Of a stretch of 45,280 nt of DNA, positions 33,273-44,344 are shown in pieces; the first letter of the stretch is position 1; every line of letters begins with the position of its first letter. The translations under genes were made by a program, and so were the position numbers. The notes under the pieces were generated by a model. It was not told the origin of the DNA. It saw only the letters and a list, made by a program, of their open reading frames with translations, and ran no database searches. Origin of the DNA: Pascua guehoae (taxonomy: Eukaryota; Basidiomycota; Tremellomycetes; Trichosporonales; Trichosporonaceae); NCBI GenBank assembly GCA_001600415.1, contig BCJX01000007.1, forward strand, positions 1,035,634 through 1,080,913, given 5' to 3'.

Positions 33273-34560
33273 AGGTCGGGTCACCCGGGACGAGCTGCTT
33301 GGAGAACGGCGGTGGACATCTAGGCGCGTCTGCCTCTTTGGCGGGGCAGGCGAAGCTTTGGGAAGGGGCGGCGAAACGCTCGAGAGGCGAAGCACTGTAG
33401 CATGCATCGGCATTCATTGTGACACCGGCGTCGCGGACATGGGCTTGTCCGCCGGGGAGACCATTGACAGCCTTCTATGGTGCGTACCCGGCTTCCAAGA
33501 ACGCAATTTCTGAAGATGCGGGGCAGCCAGCATTGGCAATGGGGGAAGTAGCTCACAGGTGACAGCGGCCACTGAGCGGTCACGGTGTAGGTTTGAACTC
33601 ACCCACTCTCTAACACCACACTGAACTCTGATGGGGTGCACAACACATGTCCTGCACCATTCCCTTCCAACATCAAACCCTTGGTTCTCGGCGGGCACGG
33701 CACTGGCCAAGTGACACCAACAAGCCCTTGTCCTGTCCTCGGGAATGGGTGTATCCCCCGGTGGTGCCGTCGACCCCGCCATTGACGCCTGTCCGCTCTT
33801 CACTGGGAGGGGTAGTGGAGCCCAACACTTTTCGGTCCACTAATTGGAGCACCGTCTCGAGTGCCATATCCCCCAATCCCACCAGCCCCTGTGGACTGAC
33901 ATTCGCAAGGCAAGTCGCCATTTCAATGAGAGCTCGCCCCAAGCTCGGATCTCTCCTTTCACTCGGGGTGGCACCGTGAGAGCTGGCGCCGTTTGTACTC
34001 GGAATACGAGGATGAGAACGACGGTAGATACCTAGCCTCGAGCCTGCGGCATCGCGTCTGTCATCCTTGCAGCAAGGCCACCTCGGTGGAGACAGCGAAC
34101 CGCGCCACAGCGATGAGGTAGCCACATCTTGCACTTTGTGCACCCCTCGCTCTATATCACGCCGTACGCTCGACTTGCCAAACTCTGCCAATGGACACAA
34201 GTCAAGACACGTGCTCACGCATGGTTCTCCTCGCTGGGGTTTAGGTAAAACAACGCGAGCAATGTGGGGCCACCACCTGGCTGGCGGCCGCCAAGTATCC
34301 CCAACCCAGACGGGTGGGTCCATGACTGCGTCAGAAAAAGCCGCAAGATGCCAACTGCCGCCGCCTGCCGCGCGGGCCGGCCACCGACCAACCAACCACC
34401 ACCCAGGCCGCAGCGACCCCAGACAGGCCACAGCGACGCCAAGCAATCCCCCCGCCAAGCTCCAAGCCAAGTGCAGCCAATGCCCCCTTTGCCCCGCCCC
34501 CGGCCAGTATCCATTATCTCCAGTCCACACTCCACCCTCAGGCCAGAGACCCAGAGCCAA

Positions 34561-34620
34561 TTCGCCAAGCAGCCCAGACAGCCCAGACAGCCCAGCCAGC
34601 CCAGCCAGCCCAGCCCAGCA
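34561..34620. repeat. CAGCC-type microsatellite patch
   Basis: Imperfect repeats of CAGCCCAGA and CAGCCCAGC run for about 60 bases. Confidence 0.75.
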
Positions 34621-35273
34621 CGGCGCCAAGCCATGCCCAGGTGTGACGATCCGGGCGAGGTCCGCCACAGCCAACCCGCCCGACCCTGAGGGCGCACGCT
34701 GCGATCTGTGGCTTGGCATCGGTGGGCCAGGGCGCTCGTGAGCTTGGCCCCGTGCTGGCTGGCTTGGCATGCGGATTGTGTCTATACGTGGGTCGTGGCC
34801 TGCGGTGCGCTGCGTGCGTCGCACCCGTCGGCCGCAGGCACTGCCACTGAGGTTGGGTGCTTGTGGTGTGTGTGTGGATCTCTGTCGAGTTGGCGAGTTG
34901 GCGAGTGCGAGAATACTGTACCGAGCAGCGTGCAGCACCAGCACCAGGACGAATAAGACGACGGCGGGTGTATCAATACCGCGAGTCGTGACGTCTGGAC
35001 GGGGATGCTCGTCGTGATCGCGGCATCTGGGGAATGGAATGGAATGCAATATCCGTCGGCACGGGCAACCTGTGCAGGCCAGATTCCAGACCCCCCGACC
35101 TGCGACCTCGTCGTTGGCTACTCGACGCCAAGCCAAGCCTCCCATCAACTTGCGGGCGGCGGGGGGCACGCGGCCCCGGTTCCCCGGGTTTGGCTGCCGT
35201 AGCCGCAGGCGTAGAATTGCTGGTGGTATTTGCGATTTTTACTGGCCCGTCAAGGCGAGGGCTTGGCAGAGAT

Positions 35274-35275
<2 letters not shown>

Positions 35276-35320
<45 letters not shown>
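35276..35320. repeat. Homopolymer run of 45 G
   Basis: Forty-five consecutive G residues follow GATCC and precede AGGTAGGG. Such a run could form G-quadruplexes in vivo, but it is also a common sequencing or assembly artefact. Its true length is therefore uncertain. Confidence 0.9.
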
Positions 35321-35321
<1 letters not shown>

Positions 35322-35912
35322 GGTAGGGAGAGTGGGGCGTGAAATGGTGAAAGGGGATCGAGGAAGCTGGGGCTGGGTATGGGTTGCGAGGAGGGGGAGG
35401 CATATCTTGCGAGGTGTGGTGGGGACGAGGACGAGTGCATGGGCTGGCCGACGGGGGCCACCTTGCCACTGCCACTTGCCACCGCCTCTGCCTCTGTCTC
35501 TACCACCCGCTGCTGCGCCTGCTTCTCAGCTACTCATCTGCTACTGCCATTGCTGTTGCCACTTGGCCCTGGCAGGTTGTGGCCGACTGGGCAGCTGAGC
35601 ATGGCTGGGTCTGGGTACTGGGTCTTGATGTACGCTTCAGAGGGCGTTGATCGGCGCGCTTCGTACTTTGCCACAGCGTTTTCTGGGCCCCGCCACATAT
35701 ACACTGCTTGCTGATGAGGCTCTGCAAGAGGCCATGATGCGAGTATACTCCTCCTGCTGTCAGCGCTGCTGCCACCTGCACACTGCAGCTCTGCACAATC
35801 AAGAATCAAGTCCTAGTGATGCATACAACGCCAAACCCAACGTGACAAAAGACTAAAAAAAACCCCTGCGACCTCGCAGTTTCTCTTTTACAAAGGTGGT
35901 GTACAAAACAGA

Positions 35913-36751
35913 CTAGACGAGTTCGCTGCGCTCTGCCTCGCGCACGCCCTCGAGGAGCATGTTGAGGCCCTGTGGGTGGCCGACGGATGGGCGGCGGTCC
36001 AGGTCCTGCGCGTACCCGCGGGTGTCTTTGGGAGAGCAGGGACGGCGGAGGTCGCGGGGGTCACGGGGGTCATCGTGGTAGCCCATGGGCGGGGGCAGGT
36101 GGACACGGTCGCGGTCTGGGTAGCCTGGGTACATGTACGAGGGTGGGGTGGGCATATTGGCTGGTGGGGATGATGCCGACGCCGTCGACGACGACGAGAG
36201 CGAGGGGGTACGTTCGGCGCGGGGTGCGTACGCGGCCGGGTCGAGCGGGGGCGGCATCTGCGCCTGCATGGCAAACAGGTTCATGCGGGCCTGGAGCACG
36301 GTGAGACGCGTTTGGATGACGGCCGTCAGACGCTCCTCTTCGCTGCGCTTGGCTTGGAGAATCGCCATGAGGAGCTCGCGGTCGCCCTCGCCCGCGCGGC
36401 GGAACGAGTCGAGCACGCTCTTGAGAGACGCGGGGGGTGCGGGCTGGCATTGTCAGCTTGCGGACTGGTGGCGGTAGGTAGGCTGCCTGGTCTACTCACA
36501 AGGTCGTCCCAGTAGTTGTCTGAGGGGTCGACAGAAGGCTGCTGCTGCGACATGTGCGGCGAGTTTGTCTCGTCACGGCGCGAACGTGGTGGGGACGGCG
36601 GGGCCTGCTCGGGGGAGCGGCGGCGCTCGCGGGGACGCTGTTCGCGGTGCTGCTCGCGGCGTGATGGGCCAGCGGCGTAGGGGTGGGCGCGCGACGACGG
36701 CGACGCGTACGCCGGTGCAGGGTGGGTGCGGGGTGCGGCCATGGATGACAT
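35913..36751 (-). CDS. Orphan protein with a central coiled-coil helix
   Basis: Two exons, 36751-36500 and 36443-35913, join in frame to 260 residues. Residues 1-75 are disordered and rich in Arg, Pro and Ser with an HREQRPRERRR cluster. Residues 76-145 contain the only ordered-looking part: SDNYWDDL, then SLKSVLDSFRRAGEGDRELL and a long amphipathic helix (QAKRSEEERLTAVIQTRLT) likely to form a coiled coil. The C-terminal half is again disordered, with Pro/Tyr/Asp-rich segments, and ends in an acidic/basic helix (LLEGVREAERSELV). I do not recognise the family. The helix and flanking disorder fit a scaffold or transcription-associated protein, but this is not evidence of function. Two near-adjacent ATGs (residues 1 and 4) leave the exact start open. 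Confidence 0.7.
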
Positions 36752-36846
36752 GGTGGATGGTGGTGGTGGTAGTGGTGATAGAGTCAAGTTGATGGGGATG
36801 AGGTGACACGGGGGAAAAGACGAGGTCTGGGTGCTGGCGTGTCGGG

Positions 36847-36852
36847 TTTATA
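36847..36852 (-). promoter_or_regulatory. TATA box of the coiled-coil orphan gene
   Basis: TATAAA on the minus strand lies about 96 bp upstream of the start codon at 36751. Confidence 0.5.
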
Positions 36853-39397
36853 AGCTAGGTTGGATGCCAAGATTGCTGATTTCTTGGCAGTCGCTGGGCG
36901 GGTGGAGCCGAGGTGCCGAGAATTGGCGCCGATATCGGATAGATCGCGAGTGAGGAATGCTAGCGAGTTGGGACAAGCGCTGGCAACGAGGTGGTGGCGA
37001 GGTCGATGCTGATGAGAGACAGAATGTGATGAGGGGAAGAGTGAGTGTTGCATGGAGGGTGGGGCTGGTGATATATCTATCCGTTTTCTCGGGGTTGGGG
37101 GGGGAGACGAGGTGGGTGGGGTTGTAGCCAAGAACGGATCATTTCGAGTGTCCAAGTCTGCCAAGAATATGGATGCCAAGCAGGCACGGCTCAAACCTGG
37201 AACAATCATCCACGCCACTAATAACTCACTCGGCACAATACCCAAGGGGCCAGATGGACAGCTACAACCCCGCCGATGGAAGAACAGCCGCCCAGTGCCA
37301 TTTTACCCTGGTCCCTTTTCTTGGCCACACCGCTCCCTCGCGTCGCCCCCGTACGCCCCCCCCCCAGCGGCCCGCAACCATGCAAACATGGACCCTGAGT
37401 CGACTTTGGCTGGGCATCCCCTCTTTCCCCTTCCCCGCCCGCAGGTCGCTCCGGAGTGCAGAGCCTGGGCAAAAGGCCAAGCCATGGTCCAAGCCAATCT
37501 AACCAAAACCCCCTAGCCACCTGGGCCCGCCGCACCCATGCATATGACCCCAGCTCGCAATGGGCCACCCGGCGCTACTTTTTCCGCTGCGGGGCTCTAT
37601 AAGGATCCCACCACTTTCTTGGCGCCTGGGAATAGATTGTATACCCGCTTAAAGACGTGCCACCCGCGTGCCTTTGCTGCTCCTTGGCCCATACGTGGCG
37701 ACCCGGGCAACCGCAAGCCCTCTGGCCAGCGGGCCCCGACTGTCGACCGACGGCGTGTTTTGCACGGTCGACTCTGTTTTGGGCGTGGGTCCAGGTGGTC
37801 CACGTCGTCATTCGTCTTGGCATTGTGGGATTTTTGGAACACATAACACACTCGATCCACTAGTCCTCATACGTCGCCTGGTTATTTTCAGAATCAACGT
37901 TTGCCAAAATACAATCATGAGCCCATGGACTGTACCCATGACCCAATCCCAACTTGGCCGCCTCGCCCCCCGGCAGATCTCCCTCGCGGGCTGGCCACGA
38001 CTGCTCGTTATGAATGAATGCGCAGCTGTACACGTTGACAGTCCTACCGAGACGGAGTGTGCATAAGCACCCTCAGCAGCTCTGCGTCAGCAGACCCCGA
38101 CTGCATGGGCTGGGCCAGCCTGGGGCGATCTGTACCATGTACCGCTGCCAAGTCGAGCCCAAACATGATACGTCGCCTAGCAACCGCCACGGGGTCTGTT
38201 GCCGCAGCTTGGCGTCACTGTAGGATCGCAGTCTGAACCATTAGCCAACCAAGAAATGGCACGCCAGAGCGGCCAGCGGGCCAGCGGCCATGCATGCAAA
38301 GCACGTTGGATTCATCCGCCAACTAAATTACAGGCTTGGCACCATTTATGGGCAATGCATGGCTGCCAGCATGCACGCACAACTGCACTCTTGCCCCTTT
38401 CACGCGAAGATACCGAATCACTTGGCGAAATTGCGTCTTGTGGGACCAGGGGCTAGCCCGCGCCTTGGCGCGCTTGGCACGTCCCACTCGGCTTGGCGTT
38501 CCCAGAGCTCGAGCATCAGATACGGAAGCTGCCGCCCCTGTCGCATGTGGCACGCGCGCACTCGCCGATGGTTGACAAGATGCAGTTATTGGTGGGACGC
38601 ATGGACTGCTTTATTGACACAGGCAGACTGATCGCCGACATGACAAGCGAGTGTGACTGCGCAAAAAGTGATGCCAAGAATGATGTGATCTGATCGGCCC
38701 CCCCCCCTTGTCGCGAGCCAGTTGTTTTGTGGAATGGAATAATGGAATTCGGAGATGGGTTCCGTGGTCCTTGATCGGCCGGCCGCGTGCAAGATTCGGT
38801 TCACAATAAACACCCAAAGCACGGACCGGGGGGCGCAACGTGTACTAAACCAAGATGCACAGGCCGCTTCCGAAGGTCCGATCAAGGCTAGAACGACAGC
38901 GGCGAGGACAGTGCGCGTGGCATGTGCGTGTCAGATCGCGAGATGCGGTGACGGCCAAGTCAAATGACAGGGTGACGAGCAGCCAACCAACATGGACCTG
39001 ATCGGAGATAGCGAATTGCGTGGGCGCTGCTCTTGGTAAAGGTGGTGGTAGCCTGGAACTGTAGACGAGCGCCTTGCGACACCATGAGCGACAAAAGTGT
39101 AAGAGTGTTGCTATTGTTGGTCCCAACGCGGCGCCATGGTCTCCCCTTACGCGTGTGGGACGTGGCGACAAGAACTGCACTCTGCAGTCAGGTGCTGCAC
39201 CTAAACACCTGGGCGCCGCATGGGCGCCGGCGGCCGATACCGACGACTTTGGTTCTAACAGGCCACCAACTGATTTCTGCCAGGCCAGACTTGACGGTAA
39301 ACGCAGGTGTTCCAGACTCCAGCAAACACATGAGGAACGAGAGGAAACACACCAACGTTGATTCGAGACTGTTCAGGCAACTGCCAGGTAGGGACGA

Positions 39398-39495
39398 GGG
39401 AGGAAAGGAAGGAAGCAGGGAGCAGGAAAGGAAGAAGGAAGAAGGGAAGGAAGAAGGAAGCAGGAAAGGAGGAAGGAGGCACGAAAGGAAGGTCG
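39398..39495. repeat. GGAAG-type polypurine tract
   Basis: About 100 bases are almost pure A and G on the plus strand, built from GGAAGGAAG, AAGAAGG and AGGAAAGG units. Confidence 0.8.
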
Positions 39496-40113
39496 ACGAA
39501 GGAAGGCGACAACAATCGAGGAGGGAAGGTCCAACAGGCGCGCCACACCCAAGACAGAAAGATCAAGTCACTCGACTGGCGTGTAGCATGTTATTAGGTC
39601 TTCATCTCGTTGTCTGTTACCATCTTACCACTGGTTTCGCCTGTCGAGTTGGAACGAGGTTCACTGGGTTCCACAGAAGTGGCGGGGCATCAAATCAGGC
39701 GGGGCTAGGTGGGTGTTGGAGTTCGTGCTTGCCGCCGAACGCGGGGTTGCTCCGAGTCGCAGAGATTGCCTCGTACATGTATGCATGCTGACCCCACGCA
39801 GAAGGGATACGCACGCAGGTGGTGTGCATTGAGTGCATTGACACATTCAAAGACATGGGACCAAGATGTCCCCCTGCGGACATGTCCATGTCCACCACTA
39901 CTGAGGCCTCATTTGTTGTGAACAACGTAAACATGACATCATCGCAGACATGACTCTCACCATAGCTACCATGCTACCGCTTGACAACACAACCGACTGG
40001 TCCTTGAGATCCCATACTCGATCCAAGACGCGTCGCTATCCTCACATCGCTGCTGTGAGGTAGGGGGCGCTGCTCGACGCAAGTGAGTGGATTGTCTCGG
40101 AACGCTGTGGGAG

Positions 40114-40140
40114 GGCCGCGCCGGCCGCGCCGGCCGCGCC
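40114..40140. repeat. 9-bp GC-rich tandem repeat
   Basis: The unit GGCCGCGCC is repeated three times in tandem. It lies 45 bp upstream of the HAM1-like start codon, probably in its 5' leader, where it could form stable hairpins. Confidence 0.8.
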
Positions 40141-40184
40141 CTCCTGTCCTGCTCAGTGCCCGAGACTGCCTGGACACACCGATC

Positions 40185-43154
40185 ATGTACCCAGACGATC
40201 TCCTTGTCTGCCTACAGTGCGCACTGACACCAGTGCCCATACACAAGGAGTTGTCTGAACACCCGTCGTCGGGGGCGGTTGCGCACGTAGCTGCCGCCGA
40301 CGACGCGGCCGAGCTCGAGGCCTCGGTCGAGCGCAACCTCAAGTGGTGGTCGATGCTCGAGGCGCTGCGTGCAGGGTGGGTCTTGTTTCGTCCGCTCAGA
40401 TGGACAGTTGTACATACGTCAGGGGTGAGCACGTGCTGACATACGTGCCGTGATGCAGCCGCCTCCCATCCAACGTCCAGCTCGATGCAGGGCTCGCATA
40501 CTTGCTGGGGCAGTGCACGCTTGCACCCGAAGTCTCGTCGTCGCTGTCGGGCGACACACTCAAGGTGTTTTCGTACGCGCGCGCGCTGATTGGGACGGTG
40601 AGGCAGGTCGTGCGGCAGAAGAACGGCGACGAGCTGTTGCAGGATACCATCTCGTTGGCGTATGCCGAGTCCCGATCTCGCCCTGGTTCGCTGCGGTCTG
40701 AGAAGAATGGCGGCAGCGGTGGGACACGGGTCGATGTCGAGGCGGCGCGCAAAGCCCGACGAGTTCGAGACACTGAGCAAGTGGACAGCGATCTCGAGGA
40801 GATGGAAGACCCAGCCGAGATAGGGGACGAGAACCTGGCCGGACAGGTGGACGGCACCGCTCGCGAGTTTGACGGTGGGCGTGAGGGCGATATTGCAGAG
40901 GGTGCACGACACATTCGCACCCTCGCCATGATCCTGGTGACGACGCCCGAGGTGAGGGAAGTGGTGACCCAGCTCGTCGCTATTGGTCACGATATGGTGT
41001 CAAAGGCGGATCGCGAGGCACGTTGCACTGCAGAGGAAGATGGAGCAGAGGAGGAAGACGCTGCAGAGGCAGATGAGGTAGAGGCAGACCTCGCAGAGGC
41101 CGACGGTGCCAATGAAGACGGGGCCTTCCCCAAGCCGCAGGCTGGCTTGGCCCGGTCGCCGACTCCGTCCTCACAACGGACATCTGTCTCTGGGGACGGC
41201 GAGCGCTTCTATGACGCAGAATCTGACCTGCCACCACTCGACACGCACCCCGCGTTCCGCCTCCCTGGTAACCTGAGCGATGACGGCGGGAGCCACTGGG
41301 ATATTGATGATGACGACGACGATGAGAGCGGGAGTGACGGTGACGAGCCCGGTGGTGGTGAAAACTATGGCTCGTCTGGGGACCAGTCGTTCGGCCTCCC
41401 CGCCGAGCGTCTCGACCACTTTGTCCGGCACTTCAAGACGGCCTTGTGAGTGTCCCCCGACTCGGGTTGATCACCCCGCTGATAGCTCAGGACGAGCCTA
41501 CAGTCCAAAGAAGGCTACGTGGAAGCCATGACATGGCTCCTGGACGCGTTTGAGGCGTACGAGAGCGAAGTCGTCGCCAGAGGGCATCCGGAAGTTCCAA
41601 CCAGAAAGCAAGGTCGGATGCAGGGCGCCACACGGCGGATCCTCGCCAACATTGTCACACTCCTCGAGCGGTTTGCGCGGAGGCGGCCACTGTCGCGTGT
41701 ACAGCGCTCCATTGCCAAACTGTACGCGCTCGTGCAGGACGATGCGGAATTGGTCCGGGAATGGACGGCCGTGGACGCGTACCTCCGCCGCATCTTGCTA
41801 GAGCCCGGGTACGGGACCACGGACGCGTGTGCGGCCCACGGGCGCGAGCTGTGGGACCACGCCAATGAGTGGCTCAAGAACGAGCTGTACCGCGCCCAGT
41901 GGAATGCCGTGTGTGCGGGCGCCTCGAGCTGGCTTGGGTTTGGCAAGGCTCCGCCGCCACCCAACGCCGCGCCCGACGTTGCAGCGACGTGGTTTGCCGA
42001 CGACCCGCTCACGCGCCGGCTCGAGGGGGACTGGTCGCGGCTGACGGCGGCGTTCCTCCTCGACTCTAGGGGCAAGATTGTCTTCAAGCGGCACATGTGG
42101 ACCGAGCTCGGGTGTCTCGTCTTCCCCGCCCTCCGAGGGTTTGGCTATGTACCCTTCCCCCGCGTCGAGTCTCTTTCGCCAAACCTCGAGTGGGTCCTCG
42201 AGAACGTCTATGTGTCGGTCGCCAATCTCCTCCCCACGTTTACTACCATTGCAGCCGAGGACGTCGTCAAGCTCTCGCCGTTCGAAGAGACGCGCGAGGC
42301 GTGTGCAAAGGGTACCTATACGCGCGTCAAGGTGGCCCTCAGCCAGATCCAGGCCGATGTTCGCAACTCCCTCGCCGCCGTGCACTGGAAGAAGGGCATT
42401 GAGATCAAGGACACGGGTATTGGTGAGTTTGCGCGAGCGTGCCATCCATACCAATTCAGTACCACCATGCAGAGTCCAACTAACCATAGTCGACATTGCC
42501 CTCTCCCGCCAGGGTCTCTGTGTCGACCTCGACCTCGAAGTCAACACCCACCCGAGCAGCACGCACATCCTGCGCGCACGCAAGGTCAGTGCCTCCATGG
42601 ACGAACTCACAGTCACTGCACGGCACACGCACCACGACGGGCTGTACGGCGTCCTCTTGCCGACCCTGCTAGCACCCTTTCTCAAGCGCCGCCTAGCTCT
42701 CACCCTGGAAAACAACCTAGGCAAGGCAATCAAGCGCGCAGACACCGAGCTCCTCGAGCTCCGCACGCGCCTGCAGCGCGTCAACGCCGAAGCCGAACAC
42801 AAACGGCGCGACGGCGGCCCCCTCCCTGGTCCCGGGACGCGCGTGCTCCAGGTCCTCTATGACCGTGCCCAGGAGATCAGAGAGGAGCAGAAAGCCATCG
42901 CTGCCACGGCCCATCTCCGTGTGAAAAAGTTCAAGATCAGTACGCGCCTCGAGGATACGCTCTTTGGCGACGTCACGCACGACCCGGCCGTCTCCCTCGT
43001 CCACCGCCGGTGGCGCGCAGAGGAGCAAGCCCGCCTCACGCGCCACTCGAGCGCGGGCGTCGGGGCCGCCGCGTCCGTATCGGCGACCGCTACGGGGTTG
43101 GGCATCAACCGCGCCATGCAGGCGTGGCGCTCGCCCGTGTTTTCGTTCAGCTAG
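40185..43154 (+). CDS. HAM1-like protein (HAM1_N and HAM1_C domains)
   Basis: Exons 40185-40375, 40459-41445, 41491-42422 and 42490-43154 join in frame to 924 residues. The N-terminal HAM1-like domain begins near LPSNVQLDAGLAYLLG (about residue 65). Two acidic insertions lie at about 255-285 and 344-360 (IDDDDDDESGSD). The second conserved block includes DDPLTRRLEGDWSRLT, DSRGKIVFKRHMW, GYVPFPRVE and VKVALSQIQADVR. The HAM1-like C-terminal region (formerly DUF4449) includes VDIALSRQGLCVDLDLEVN and ends with a basic tail. This fungal family is linked to hyphal fusion and development, and a relative in Cryptococcus is known as a palmitoylation substrate; the molecular role is unclear. The ATG at 40185 is the only in-frame candidate near the first domain; an upstream exon cannot be excluded. 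Confidence 0.82.
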
Positions 43155-44344
43155 CCATGGGTGCTGCTCATGCAGTGCCGGGGGTTGAGATGTGTGGTTC
43201 GCGGGAGTGACACCGAGGTGTCGATGGATCTAGATGGAAGACTGGCGGGATCTAGATGGAAGACTGCCATGCATCCGCCAACGGCAACCTACGACAGAGA
43301 CCCTGCTGGACGCGGCTGGCTGCAGCGAGCCGCACGGTTCGCGCCAGGCTCCCCGTGCCGGAGACGCTGGAAGACCGAGACAGCGCGCCGTTCGGTCCCT
43401 AAGGCGGCAGGTGGTGTGTTGTACTCCTGTCGTGGCGTGGCGAGCCAGACTGCAGCTTGAGACTGCAATGCCATGAATGACAGACTGTCTGCGCCCGCAT
43501 CGCCGCATGCGCGCCGCAGGCCGCAGGTGGCGCACGGCCGAAATCGTCAGAACAGACCAAGAATGCCACATCGGGACGCTAGTGCCAATTCAGCCCTCCC
43601 ACGCCTGCATGCGGTGGTTGGTCCGAGATTCACGGACCTCCAAACATCTGATACGCGCCACGCAATCACAGGTCTAGCGTCTATCACAACCGTGTCGTGC
43701 AACCGTCTCATCCAACTGCTCTTCTCACATGCTCACCTCTGACCTGCCATCCAGTGACTGACATCGGCTTGCGATTCGGGGTCGATTCGGGCTGTTCGGA
43801 TGCCGATGGAGTTGTGCGGAATCGGGCGTGGATGGGTCGTTGGGTGAGTTGGTTGCGTCTTTGCTGGCCGGTTTCGTGCTGGAAGGACCACAGGACGAGA
43901 CGGGTACCGGCATCCAGTTGATGGCTGTGGGGGTACGACTTGAGGAGCCGTCCTCGACGTGGCCCTCCTCGATCGTCTCTCGTTTGTGGATCGCTCTGGG
44001 CGGCCGTCGCGACTGTCGGGCTCTGGGTCATGAGGCTGGACGGATGCGGCAAGGTTGGTGGGTGGTGTCGCTGGGCGATCAGACTCGACGGCGACTGCGG
44101 CTAGGGCCAATGCCCAACGTGCTGTTGGATGGAACAATTGCATAAAGATAGGAAAGGGATGGAGACATCTCGGCGCAAAGGGCCTTGGTGGCGTGGAGAG
44201 CGCACCTACACCAAAGTATGGAGGCGTTGACTTGGGCGGAGGTGCAGAAGGTGGGGGTCGAATGAAGCGAGGGCTATGGAGGTGGAAGACGAGTGACAGA
44301 GCGAAAGAAAGAGAAGCGAAAGGGGGTGGGGGTTGACGAGATAG
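43155..44344. other. Intergenic, 3' of the HAM1-like gene
   Basis: No gene is seen. A 22-bp duplication lies at 43226-43269. From about 43740 the plus strand becomes progressively purine-rich toward the polypurine tract. Confidence 0.5.
43226..43269. repeat. 22-bp tandem duplication
   Basis: GGATCTAGATGGAAGACTG occurs at 43226 and at 43248. It includes TCTAGA palindromes. Confidence 0.85.

Larger units (their letters stand above)
33273..35912. other. Gene-free, low-complexity interval (2.6 kb)
   Basis: I find no supportable gene. A 498-codon frame on the minus strand (35169-33673) is open, but its composition (Gly/Leu/Trp repeats from CAGCC-type tandem DNA) and lack of any domain argue against it. 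The interval contains a CAGCC repeat patch, a 45-base G run, and a short A-run with GCGACCTCGC palindromic DNA near 35856-35880. Confidence 0.55.
36752..40184. other. Gene-free interval (3.4 kb)
   Basis: No convincing gene is seen. The left end is the promoter of the coiled-coil orphan. Open frames at 37052-37516 and elsewhere lack domains and splice partners. Notable elements are a purine tract at 39398-39495 and a 9-bp GC-rich repeat at 40114-40140. Confidence 0.5.

Noticed and set aside
33673..35169. 498-codon open frame on the minus strand
   Set aside because: It is composed largely of translated CAGCC-type repeats (Gly/Leu/Trp-rich), has no domain, and overlaps alternative open frames on both strands. 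Long open frames are expected by chance in such GC-rich DNA.
37052..37516. 154-codon plus-strand frame starting with ATG
   Set aside because: It has no domain and Pro-rich low-complexity content, and its beginning overlaps the likely promoter of the divergent orphan gene.
39974..40990. 338-codon minus-strand frame
   Set aside because: It lies antisense to HAM1-like exons 1-2, which have clear family motifs.
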